Shown here piece after piece: positions 39,661-46,473 of a stretch of 46,473 bases of DNA. Each line of letters begins with the position of its first letter. Within the stretch, counting starts at the first letter, position 1. The notes under the pieces are model-generated. The model had not been told where the DNA came from. It saw only the letters and a list, made by a program, of their open reading frames with translations, and searched no databases. The translations under genes were made by a program, and so were the position numbers. The stretch is taken from assembly GCF_003236295.1 (NCBI RefSeq), contig NZ_POTW01000053.1, positions 1 to 46,473 on the forward strand, written 5' to 3'. The DNA comes from Jiangella anatolica (GTDB lineage Bacteria; Actinomycetota; Actinomycetes; Jiangellales; Jiangellaceae).

Positions 39661-40134
39661 CTACTGGCTGACGCCGTCGGCGCGGGGCAGCACGGAGTCG
39701 GCCAGCTCGCCGTCGGGGTCGTACACCGCGCACATGACGGCGCGGTCGCCGTCGGCCCAGGTCTCGGCCGTGGGCAGGATCGGGTAGTAGTCCAGGCCGG
39801 ACGCGTCCTGGCTGGTCCACTGCTGCTCGAAGCCCTTGCCGCACTCGTCCCAGCCCAGCTCGGCGACGGCGTCGCGGTCCCACGGGCCGTCCGGCGCGTG
39901 CACGAACAGGTACGACTGGTTGTCCGCGCCCTCGGGGCAGGCGACGTAGCGGACGACGTCCTCGCCGGCCAGGTCGGAGTACTCGGGGTCGGTGAAGCAC
40001 TCGGTCAGCTCGATGTCCAGCAGCCCGGTCACGCCGGCGTCGACGAACGTGTCGTCCTTGTGGGTCGCTCCCCCGCAGGCGGCCGCCGTCAGCGCCAGCA
40101 GGACGACTCCGGCGAGCGGGACGAGGCGGGGCAC
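39661..40134 (-). CDS. Small lipoprotein, function unknown
   Basis: 157 residues from GTG at 40134, so that the signal peptide VPRLVPLAGVVLLALTAAAC is complete with lipobox Ala-Ala-Ala-Cys. The mature part has four Cys (ECFTDPEY, VACPEGAD, DECGKGF, VMCAVYD) that could form two disulfides. It is not similar to a family I recognise; actinomycetes carry many septum-formation-like lipoproteins of this type. Divergent from the phosphatase gene with ~250 bp. Confidence 0.8.
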   Translation of the reverse strand: MPRLVPLAGVVLLALTAAACGGATHKDDTFVDAGVTGLLDIELTECFTDPEYSDLAGEDVVRYVACPEGADNQSYLFVHAPDGPWDRDAVAELGWDECGKGFEQQWTSQDASGLDYYPILPTAETWADGDRAVMCAVYDPDGELADSVLPRADGVSQ

Positions 40135-40241
40135 GGCCGGATCGTAGGCATGCCCGGGTGAACGCCGGCCGACGCCGCGGTGGCGGCCGGACCGACCGGA
40201 CGTGGCCGGCAGCCGTCGCGGCCTGCGACCCCGTCGCAACA

Positions 40242-40256
40242 GGAAAATCGTTTTCA
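40242..40256. promoter_or_regulatory. Fur/Zur-like palindromic box
   Basis: GGAAAATCGTTTTCA has the TGAAAAT-x-ATTTTCA shape of actinomycete Zur/Fur boxes, matching 12 of 15 positions of the form I remember (TGAAAATGATTTTCA). It lies 129 bp before the phosphatase start and 108 bp before the divergent lipoprotein start. The phosphatase family uses iron or zinc, which makes it a sensible target. Confidence 0.45.
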
Positions 40257-40384
40257 GCTGTTCACCGCCGGGTCAACGTGCCGTGTCCCGCCCGTTCTCA
40301 CCGTTTCCGCCGGGTCTGGGATGAATCGACCATGGTGCCGCGACCTGCGGCAGCGTTCGAGAGTGTCCTGGGAGGAGACTCAAC

Positions 40385-42061
40385 GTGAGTGAAGTGAGGA
40401 AGCGCGGGCCGTTCGGCTCTCGCCGTGCGGCCGGTGCCGCCATCGGCGCCGCGCTGCTCGGTGGCGGGCTGATCGCCGTACCGGCCGCAGTCGGTGCGGA
40501 CAGCGAGCCGCCGGTGAAGGTGCCCGACGCCGAGGTGTACGAGCCGTCCGCGCTGCCGGACCGCATCATCCTCGTCCCGACGGAGACGCCGGCCACCACG
40601 CAGAAGGTGACCTGGCGCTCCGAGACGGGCGGCGAGTACGCGCAGGCGCAGATCCTGAAGGCGCCGATCGCCCTCGGTGACGTCCGCCCCGCCGACGGCG
40701 CCGTGCGGACCGTGATGGCCGGCTCGACCAACCCGGTCAACACGACGCTGGGCTACGCCTCGGTCTACCACCAGGTGGAGTTCACCGGCCTGGAGCCCGA
40801 CACGCGCTACACCTACCGGGTCGGCGACGGCGTCAACTGGAGCGAGTGGACCGACTTCACCACGGCCACCGCCGGGTTCGAGCCGTTCTCGTTCATCTAC
40901 TACGGCGACATGCAGAACTACATCGACTCCGCCGGCCCGCGGGTGTTCCGGCAGGCCTTCGCCGACCGCCCGGAGGCGAAGGTCATCGTCAACGCCGGCG
41001 ACCTCGTCAACACGGCCAACAGCGAGCTCGAGTGGGGTCAGTGGCACGCCGCCGACGGCTTCATCAACAGCCAGATCAACAACATCTCGATCACCGGCAA
41101 CCACGAGTACAGCGGTGGCCAGCTGTCGACGTTCTGGCAGCCGACGTTCCCGTACCCGGCCAACGGCCCGGACTTCGGTGACGCCGCCACCAACGCCGCC
41201 CTGCGCAACACCATCTACTCGGTGGACTACCAGGGCGTCCGCTTCATCGGCCTGAACAGCAACGTCCAGAGCCTCGCTCCGATCATGGCCGCGCAGACCG
41301 CGTGGCTGGAGCAGCAGCTGGCGAACAACCCGAACAAGTGGACCGTCGTGACGTTCCACCACCCGGTCTACTCGGTCGCGTCGGGCCGCAACAACCCGAC
41401 CGTCCGCGCGCAGTGGGGCCCGTTGTTCGAGGAGTACGGCGTGGACCTGGTCCTGCAGGGCCACGACCACACCTACGGCCGCGGCTCGACGGCGGCGTCT
41501 CGGCGGTCGGTGACGGTGCACGACAGCACCGTCTACGTCACGTCGGTGTCCGGCGGCAAGATGTACGACGCCGTCGACACCAACTGGACCGAGAACGGCG
41601 CCGACCAGATGTCCGTCGGCCAGGACATGCAGCTCTACCAGTTGATCGACGTCACCGAGGACAGCATCAGCTACGAGGCGCGCTACGCCAACGGCGAGCA
41701 CCACGACGGCGTCGTCGTCCGCAAGAACGACGCGGGCGAGCGCACCGTCCAGGAGATCCGCACGCCGGAGAACACCGTCGGCGAGCAGGTCGCGGTCGAC
41801 GTCCAGAACGTCGACTTCCGGGGCACCGTCAACGTCTCGGCCTGGGGCTACGACCCGGGCGAGACGGTGAACGTCTATGTCCGCAACGTCGAGCGCGGCC
41901 AGGACGTCCTGGTCGGCGAGGCGACCGCGGACGAGCTGGGCCGGCTGCTGGAGCTGCCGGTGCGGTTCCCGTCCTCGGCGAAGAAGCTGAGCACGCAGGT
42001 CGTGTACCTGGAGAGCGTGAACCAGCAGATCACCAGCCCGGAGATCACCGTCAACCGCTAA
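40385..42061 (+). CDS. Secreted purple-acid-phosphatase-like metallophosphoesterase
   Basis: 558 residues, GTG start behind GGAGGAG. Signal peptide through ~38. Then an N-terminal PAP/fibronectin-III-like domain (VTWRSETGGEYAQAQIL, VEFTGLEPDTRYTYRVGDG), and a two-metal phosphoesterase core: FIYYGDMQNYI, VNAGDLVN, ITGNHEY, VTFHHPVY, LQGHDHTYGR, carrying Asp, Asn and His ligands. A C-terminal beta domain (~460-558) may bind the cell wall. It hydrolyses phosphate esters outside the cell. The stop codon's last base is the first base of the 86-bp palindrome. Confidence 0.93.
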   Translation: MSEVRKRGPFGSRRAAGAAIGAALLGGGLIAVPAAVGADSEPPVKVPDAEVYEPSALPDRIILVPTETPATTQKVTWRSETGGEYAQAQILKAPIALGDVRPADGAVRTVMAGSTNPVNTTLGYASVYHQVEFTGLEPDTRYTYRVGDGVNWSEWTDFTTATAGFEPFSFIYYGDMQNYIDSAGPRVFRQAFADRPEAKVIVNAGDLVNTANSELEWGQWHAADGFINSQINNISITGNHEYSGGQLSTFWQPTFPYPANGPDFGDAATNAALRNTIYSVDYQGVRFIGLNSNVQSLAPIMAAQTAWLEQQLANNPNKWTVVTFHHPVYSVASGRNNPTVRAQWGPLFEEYGVDLVLQGHDHTYGRGSTAASRRSVTVHDSTVYVTSVSGGKMYDAVDTNWTENGADQMSVGQDMQLYQLIDVTEDSISYEARYANGEHHDGVVVRKNDAGERTVQEIRTPENTVGEQVAVDVQNVDFRGTVNVSAWGYDPGETVNVYVRNVERGQDVLVGEATADELGRLLELPVRFPSSAKKLSTQVVYLESVNQQITSPEITVNR

Positions 42062-42146
42062 ATGATCACGTTAAGTCGGCGTGCTCCCGCTTCCCCAGGC
42101 ATGCATTCCTGGGGAAGCGGGAGCACCCGTGCTTAACGTGATCATT
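42061..42146. repeat. 86-bp palindromic element, copy 2
   Basis: AATGATCACGTTAAG at the left and its exact reverse complement at the right, with about 40 of 45 positions pairing over the half. The core stem is GTGCTCCCGCTTCCCCAGG with its complement. It fills the space between the stops of the convergent phosphatase (TAA, last A is base 1) and peptidase (TGA, its A pairs as the last base). It should terminate both transcripts. See copy 1 at 22770. Confidence 0.88.
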
Positions 42147-44272
42147 CAGCCGAGGTCGGAGGCGGCGGCCGCGCGGACGAGGGCGCCGCGGTCGCGGCCG
42201 GTGATCAGCCCGGCGGCGACCAGCTGGTCGGCCAGCTCGGTCGTGTGCCGGACGAACGCGCCGTGGTTGGGCCAGTCCTCCCCGTCGAGGACGTGGTCGT
42301 TGACGGTGCAGGTGCCGGCCAGTCCGTGGTTCGCGACGCCGGTGTCGACGCCGTCGATGACGACCGTCGGGCGGGTGTCCTCGGCGCCGCAGATCGGCAG
42401 CGCCAGCGGGCCGCCGACGACGGGCAGCGCGGCCGTCGTGCCGGCGAGGTCGACCGACAGCTCGGTGCCCGGCTGCGGCCGCAGGGTGAACTCCGAGTCC
42501 GTCGACCAGATCATCAGCCCGATCCGGGAGCCGGCCGGGACCACCTGGTCGTCCGGCTGCAGCGGCACGGTCACGTCGACGAACTCGCCCGGGACGAGCG
42601 GCTTCTCCTTGGTCAGCGAGTCGCGGTTCAGCGGGTCGGCCCAGCCGCGCGTGATGACGCTGGTCGTGGAGCGCTGCGTGCTCGACGTGCAGCCGGAGTC
42701 GCCGGTCCACGGCAGCCGCACCAGCGCGACGGACAGGTTGGCCCGCGCCTTCGACGCCGCCATCCGCACCGTCACCTCCGTGACGCCGGACAGGTGCACG
42801 TTCTCCGTCAGCGTCGGCGTGGTGTAGAGCAGCCGGTTGTTCGACGGCGTCGTGGCCAGCAGGCCCGCGTTGCAGGCCGCGTTGCCGGCGTCGACCAGCG
42901 TCTCGGTGGCGTCGTCGGCCAGCGCCAGCGAGGTCAGGCCGCCCGCCGTCGCGCCACCGGCCTGCAGGTTCAGCGTCGCCGGCGCGGCGGCCGGGTTCGG
43001 GTAGTCGGCGTACGGGGTGACCGTGCTGCCGCCGAGCTCGTTGCGGACGACGAACGCGGTGTTCGTGTCGTCCTCGATGCCGTTGTCCTGGCCGTAGAGG
43101 TACTGCGAGAACCATCGGTTCATCATGTCCAGCGGCGGGTTGCCGCCGTGTCCGCCCTGGTGGAAGTACTCGTGGACGGTGATCCCCTTGGCCTCGAGCG
43201 CCTCGGAGATGCGGACGCTGTGCTCGGGCACGACGTTCCAGTCGTTGAACGCGTGCGCCATCAGCACCGCGGCGCGCACGTCGTCGAGCTGGTCGAGGTA
43301 GTCGCGGCCGGCCCAGAAGTCGTTGTAGTCGCCGGTGACGCGGTCGTGCTCGGCCTGCATGACGTCGCGGACGGTGTCGCGGCAGTACTGCCGCGTCTCC
43401 AGGTCGCCGCTGTTGATGTAGTCGAACAGGTAGTCGACGTCCTCGCCGAGCCAGCCGCCCGGGTTCCGCACCAGGCCGTTGGACCGGTAGTAGTGGTAGT
43501 ACGACGTGTTCGGCGCGACCGGGATGATCACCTCGAGGCCCTCGACGCCGGTGGTCGCGGCGGCCAGCGGCAGCGTCCCGTTGTACGACGTGCCGGTCAT
43601 GCCGACCCGGCCGGTCGACCAGTGCGCCGTCACCTCCTCGCCGCCGTCGGCGCTGGTGTAGCCCTTGGCCCGGCCGTTGAGCCAATCGACGACGGCCTTC
43701 GGCGCCAGCGACTCGTTCGGCCCGCCCACCGTCGGGCAGCCCTCGGACAGCCCGCTGCCCGGCGACTCGGAGTGCACGACGGCGAAGCCGCGCGGCACCC
43801 AGGTGTTGATCAGGCTGGACGAGATGCGCGGGCTCGTGCCGCCCGGCGCACGCGGGGCGTCGGGCAGGTCGTCCGGCGACGTGCGCAGCGGCGGCTGGGC
43901 ACCCAGCTCCACGTTGACGTCCCAGAAGAACTTCCGGTCGACGCTCGCCGTGCCGGAGTAGTACGGGCTCGACTCGTACACGACCGGCACGTCCAGGCCG
44001 GCGCTCTCGGTCTCGGCCGGCCGCGTGACGTCGACGTGCATGCGGTCCGGCTCGCCGTCGCCGTCGGTGTCGAACTCGGTCTCGACCCACAGCTCCTGCT
44101 GGATGAACGGTCCGGTGAAGACCGGCTGCGCCAGGCCGCCGGCGAACGTCGGCTCAGCCGGGGCGGGCGCCGGGGCGGCGGTTGCTGTTCCATGGCTGAG
44201 CAGGGCGGCGGTACAGACGCCGGCGGCGGCGAGTGCCGCGCCGGCTCTGGTCCGGGATCGGCGCAGGGCCAT
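42146..44272 (-). CDS. Secreted S15/CocE-family Xaa-Pro dipeptidyl-peptidase
   Basis: 708 residues from MALRRSRTRAG, with GAAGGA ~8 bases upstream; a longer frame to 44332 lacks a good site. Signal peptide ~1-40 (ending TATAAPAPA). S15 fold: FIQQELWVETEFDTDGDGEPDRMHVDV, VYESSPYYSG, nucleophile Ser in VGMTGTSYNGTLPLAAATTG, HAFNDWNVVPEHS (Asp), HQGGHGGNPP (His), and a C-terminal jelly roll (XPA_C). It removes X-Pro from peptides or hydrolyses related esters outside the cell. Confidence 0.93.
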   Translation of the reverse strand: MALRRSRTRAGAALAAAGVCTAALLSHGTATAAPAPAPAEPTFAGGLAQPVFTGPFIQQELWVETEFDTDGDGEPDRMHVDVTRPAETESAGLDVPVVYESSPYYSGTASVDRKFFWDVNVELGAQPPLRTSPDDLPDAPRAPGGTSPRISSSLINTWVPRGFAVVHSESPGSGLSEGCPTVGGPNESLAPKAVVDWLNGRAKGYTSADGGEEVTAHWSTGRVGMTGTSYNGTLPLAAATTGVEGLEVIIPVAPNTSYYHYYRSNGLVRNPGGWLGEDVDYLFDYINSGDLETRQYCRDTVRDVMQAEHDRVTGDYNDFWAGRDYLDQLDDVRAAVLMAHAFNDWNVVPEHSVRISEALEAKGITVHEYFHQGGHGGNPPLDMMNRWFSQYLYGQDNGIEDDTNTAFVVRNELGGSTVTPYADYPNPAAAPATLNLQAGGATAGGLTSLALADDATETLVDAGNAACNAGLLATTPSNNRLLYTTPTLTENVHLSGVTEVTVRMAASKARANLSVALVRLPWTGDSGCTSSTQRSTTSVITRGWADPLNRDSLTKEKPLVPGEFVDVTVPLQPDDQVVPAGSRIGLMIWSTDSEFTLRPQPGTELSVDLAGTTAALPVVGGPLALPICGAEDTRPTVVIDGVDTGVANHGLAGTCTVNDHVLDGEDWPNHGAFVRHTTELADQLVAAGLITGRDRGALVRAAAASDLG

Positions 44273-44386
44273 GAGCGGTCCTTCCTCGAAGGGGAATCCT
44301 CGGACGCTAATGGCGGGCCAGTGCAATGTCATCCGACAGCTGTCGCATGACAGCCGGTGTGAACTCGACAGAACGTCCGGCGCGGG

Positions 44387-46000
44387 TCACTCCGGCCGGA
44401 ACCAGCGGTGCCCGTACGCCTCCAGGCGCAGGTCGTCGCCGGGCGCGTGGTCGTCGGTCCCGAACAGGTCGACGAGCCGCTCCCAGCCGTCGTCGGCGGG
44501 CAGCCGCACGGTCGCCGTCGAGCCGGAGAGGTTGTGGACGGCGACGATCGTGCGGTCCTGCCAGTCGCAGCGGTGCGCCAGCACCGGCCCGGACGCCTCG
44601 AGCAGCCGCAGCCGGCCCCAGCCCAGCTCGGGGCACTCCTTGCGCCGCCGGATCAGCCGCTCCATCCAGTTCAGCAGCGATTCCGGGTCGCGCCGCTGCG
44701 CCTCCACCGTCGTCGACACGTCGTCCGGCAGCGGCCGGGCCAGCCGGGCGCCCTCCGGCGCCGGCGAGAAGCCGGCGTGCCGCTCGTCCGACCACTGCAT
44801 CGGCGAGCGCACGCTGAGCCGGCCCTCGATGGCGAGGTTCTCGCGCATGCCGATCTCCTCGCCGTAGAACAGCGCGGGCGTGCCGGGCAGCGCGAACATC
44901 AGCGAGTAGACCATGCGGATCCGCCGCTCGTCGCCGTCGAGCATGCTCGGCAGCCGCCGCCGGATCCCCCGTCCGTACAACTGCATGTCCGGCTCCGGGC
45001 CGAACGCGGCGAACACCTCGGCGCGCTCCTTGTCCGAGAGCTGGTCCAGCGACAGCTCGTCGTGGTTGCGGACGAAGTTCACCCGCTGGCAGTCGTCGGG
45101 CAGCTCCGGCTGCGCCTTCAGGGCCTTGCCCAGCGGCCCGGCGTCCTCGCGGACCAGCGACAAGTACAGCGCCTGGTTGACGGTGAAGTCGAAGGCCATG
45201 GTCAGCTCGTCGCCGGTCTCGCCGAAGAACTCCAGCGCCTGCTTCGGCGGCAGGTTGACCTCGCCGAGCAGGACCGCGTCGCCGCGGCGGCGGGTCAGGT
45301 AGGCGCGCAGGTCGCGGATCAGCTCGTGCGGCTCCTGCGCGGTCGCGCGGTCGGACTCCTCCATGAGGAACGGGACGGCGTCGACGCGGAAGCCGGCCAG
45401 CCCGAGGGCGAGCCAGAAGCCGGCGATCTGCGCGATCTCGTCGCGGACCGCCGGGTTGCCGGTGTTCAGGTCCGGCTGCTCGGTGTAGAAGCGGTGGTAG
45501 TACCACCGTTGCGCCTGGTCGTCCCAGGCCCAGGTCGAGCGCTCCTCGCCGGGGAAGACGAGGTCCGCCGGCTTCTCGTCCGGCTTCTCGTCGCTCCACA
45601 CGTAGAAGTCGTGGAACGGCGCGTCACGGCCTTTGCGCGCCGACACGAACCATGGGTGGTGCTGCGACGTGTGGTTGAGGACGAAGTCGACGATGACCCG
45701 GATGCCGCGGTCCTGCGCCGTCCGCACCATCTCGACGAACGCGCCCAGCGTGCCGAGCCGCTCGTCGATGCCGTAGAAGTCGACGATGTCGTAGCCGTCG
45801 TCGCGTTCGGGCGACGGCTGGAACGGCATCAGCCACAGGCAGGTCACGCCGAGCCCGTCGAGGTAGTCGATCCGCTCGGTCAGCCCGGCGAGGTCGCCGC
45901 AGCCGTCGCCGTCGGCGTCGAGGAAGGTCTGCACGTCCAGGCAGTAGATGACCGCGTTCTTCCACCAGAGGTCGCCGGCGCTGCGGCGGCGCCGGCTCAC
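44387..46000 (-). CDS. GH13 alpha-glucosidase/trehalose-synthase-like enzyme
   Basis: 537 residues, GTG start overlapping the stop of the preceding LLM gene. Alpha-amylase barrel: LVFPGEERSTWAWDDQAQRWYYHRF, VIVDFVLNHTSQHHPWF (His), GFRVDAVPFL with nucleophile Asp207, LLGEVNLPP with acid/base Glu247, FVRNHDEL with Asp314. It is similar to the TreS group but lacks a maltokinase fusion. The substrate (maltose, trehalose or an alpha-glucoside) is not resolved. The neighbouring LLM oxidoreductase is a constant companion in related genomes. Confidence 0.9.
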   Translation of the reverse strand: MSRRRRSAGDLWWKNAVIYCLDVQTFLDADGDGCGDLAGLTERIDYLDGLGVTCLWLMPFQPSPERDDGYDIVDFYGIDERLGTLGAFVEMVRTAQDRGIRVIVDFVLNHTSQHHPWFVSARKGRDAPFHDFYVWSDEKPDEKPADLVFPGEERSTWAWDDQAQRWYYHRFYTEQPDLNTGNPAVRDEIAQIAGFWLALGLAGFRVDAVPFLMEESDRATAQEPHELIRDLRAYLTRRRGDAVLLGEVNLPPKQALEFFGETGDELTMAFDFTVNQALYLSLVREDAGPLGKALKAQPELPDDCQRVNFVRNHDELSLDQLSDKERAEVFAAFGPEPDMQLYGRGIRRRLPSMLDGDERRIRMVYSLMFALPGTPALFYGEEIGMRENLAIEGRLSVRSPMQWSDERHAGFSPAPEGARLARPLPDDVSTTVEAQRRDPESLLNWMERLIRRRKECPELGWGRLRLLEASGPVLAHRCDWQDRTIVAVHNLSGSTATVRLPADDGWERLVDLFGTDDHAPGDDLRLEAYGHRWFRPE

Positions 46001-46473
46001 GCCGTCACCGCCGTGAGCACGCGTTCGCCGACGGCATCGATGAACCTCGATTGGTCTTTGCCGACGTGGTGCAGGTACACGGTGCCGAAGCCGAGCTCGC
46101 CGAGATCGTGCAGGTGGGCGGCGATGCGGCCGAGGTCGGCGGTGACGAGCACGCTGCCGCGGACGTCGCCGGGGCGGACGTGTTTGCCGGCCTCGTCGAA
46201 CTCCTCCGTCGTCGCCAGGTCCCAGCACAGCGGCGACGAGAACACGTTCGTCCGCCACTGGTCGTGCGCGATGCGCAGCGCCTCGTCCTCGTCCGGAGCC
46301 CAGCTGACGTGGATCTGGACGGCGATCGGCTTGCCATCGCCGCCGTTGCTGTTGAAGGCGTCGACGACGCGGCGGAGCGTGTCGAGCGGCTGGCCGACGG
46401 TGACCAGGCCGTCGGCCCACGCGGCGGCCCAGCCCGCGGTCTCGGGACTGACGGCGGTCGCGTAGAGCGGCGG
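45997..46473 (-). CDS. LLM-class flavin oxidoreductase (N-terminus beyond the window)
   Basis: The last 158 residues of a luciferase-like monooxygenase fold; the frame is open to the edge. Visible pieces: AVSPETAGWAAAWADGLVTVGQPLD, IAVQIHVSWAPDEDEALRIAHDQW, VLVTADLGRIAAHLHDLGELGFGTVYLHHVG. It resembles the LLM group described as using FMN or F420 (the TIGR03885-type protein next to a GH13 gene). Its GTGA overlap with that gene suggests a shared job in sugar metabolism, not shown. Confidence 0.85.
   Translation of the reverse strand, partial: PPLYATAVSPETAGWAAAWADGLVTVGQPLDTLRRVVDAFNSNGGDGKPIAVQIHVSWAPDEDEALRIAHDQWRTNVFSSPLCWDLATTEEFDEAGKHVRPGDVRGSVLVTADLGRIAAHLHDLGELGFGTVYLHHVGKDQSRFIDAVGERVLTAVTA

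Noticed and set aside
40385-42146. The palindrome at 42061 as the end of an insertion sequence
   Set aside because: No transposase lies between the two copies and each copy is complete by itself, 19 kb apart, with many ordinary genes between.
42066-44090. Long minus-strand frame ending in the palindromic element
   Set aside because: It overlaps the peptidase in another frame; its end is just a translation of the repeat.
1-46473. tRNA, rRNA and CRISPR arrays
   Set aside because: I looked for tRNA-like cloverleaf blocks with CCA, and for regularly spaced direct repeats, by eye and saw none; absence is not proven.

Overview
The window reads as one chromosomal stretch of a very GC-rich, Gram-positive actinomycete. 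The evidence is the strong third-position GC bias, many GTG starts, ATGA/GTGA overlaps, several ECF sigma factors, LuxR-type two-component systems, a Ku protein with a lysine-rich tail, an LLM flavin oxidoreductase beside a GH13 enzyme, and leaderless genes. The genus cannot be fixed from sequence alone; a Jiangella-like or related soil actinomycete is my guess. No tRNA, rRNA, CRISPR array or prophage was seen. The only mobile-element remnant is an IS110-type transposase end at the left edge.

Layout. 1-2.6 kb: IS110 transposase end, orphan LuxR response regulator, GNAT acetyltransferase, DUF1203-like protein, PRC-barrel-like protein. 2.6-8.6 kb (minus): histidine kinase and response regulator, then MMPL transporter, cydA and cydB; the bd oxidase is an unusual short-loop form. 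8.8-16 kb: GH1 beta-glucosidase, SigE-family ECF with a downstream membrane protein, membrane-anchored alpha/beta hydrolase, HTH-STAND-TPR regulator. 16-22.6 kb: secreted EEP-family enzyme, then a divergent SorC regulator facing a dehydrogenase and a sugar ABC importer without its own ATPase. 22.6-23 kb: three stacked inverted repeats, then a leaderless cysteine-codon micro-ORF in front of cysteine dioxygenase and rhodanese. 23.9-29.7 kb: HAD 5'-nucleotidase, a gap holding a tiny amphipathic peptide gene with its own promoter and terminator, a divergent methionyl-tRNA synthetase behind a leader ORF and hairpin, a KhtT-like protein and a Kef-type antiporter fused to a UBP zinc finger, GNAT. 29.7-35.4 kb: LysE exporter, RsmC-like and TrmH-like methyltransferases, AzlCD with a divergent XRE-cupin regulator, and a YciI-ECF42 sigma-lipoprotein operon. 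35.4-40.1 kb: pentapeptide protein, RibD/DHFR-like reductase, Ku, flavodoxin-like protein, epoxide hydrolase, lipoprotein. 40.4-46.5 kb: purple-acid-phosphatase-like enzyme, S15/CocE peptidase, GH13 enzyme, LLM oxidoreductase (cut by the edge).

The most noteworthy signals are: (1) a promoter, MRCCC micro-ORF and anti-Shine-Dalgarno arrangement before cysteine dioxygenase; (2) an 86-bp near-perfect palindrome present twice, with a compensatory base-pair swap, one copy fitting exactly between two convergent stop codons; (3) the 27-residue amphipathic peptide gene; (4) a bd-type oxidase lacking most of the Q-loop and the expected heme methionine; (5) the antiporter-zinc-finger fusion; and (6) a shared exported domain in two proteins that each follow an ECF sigma gene.
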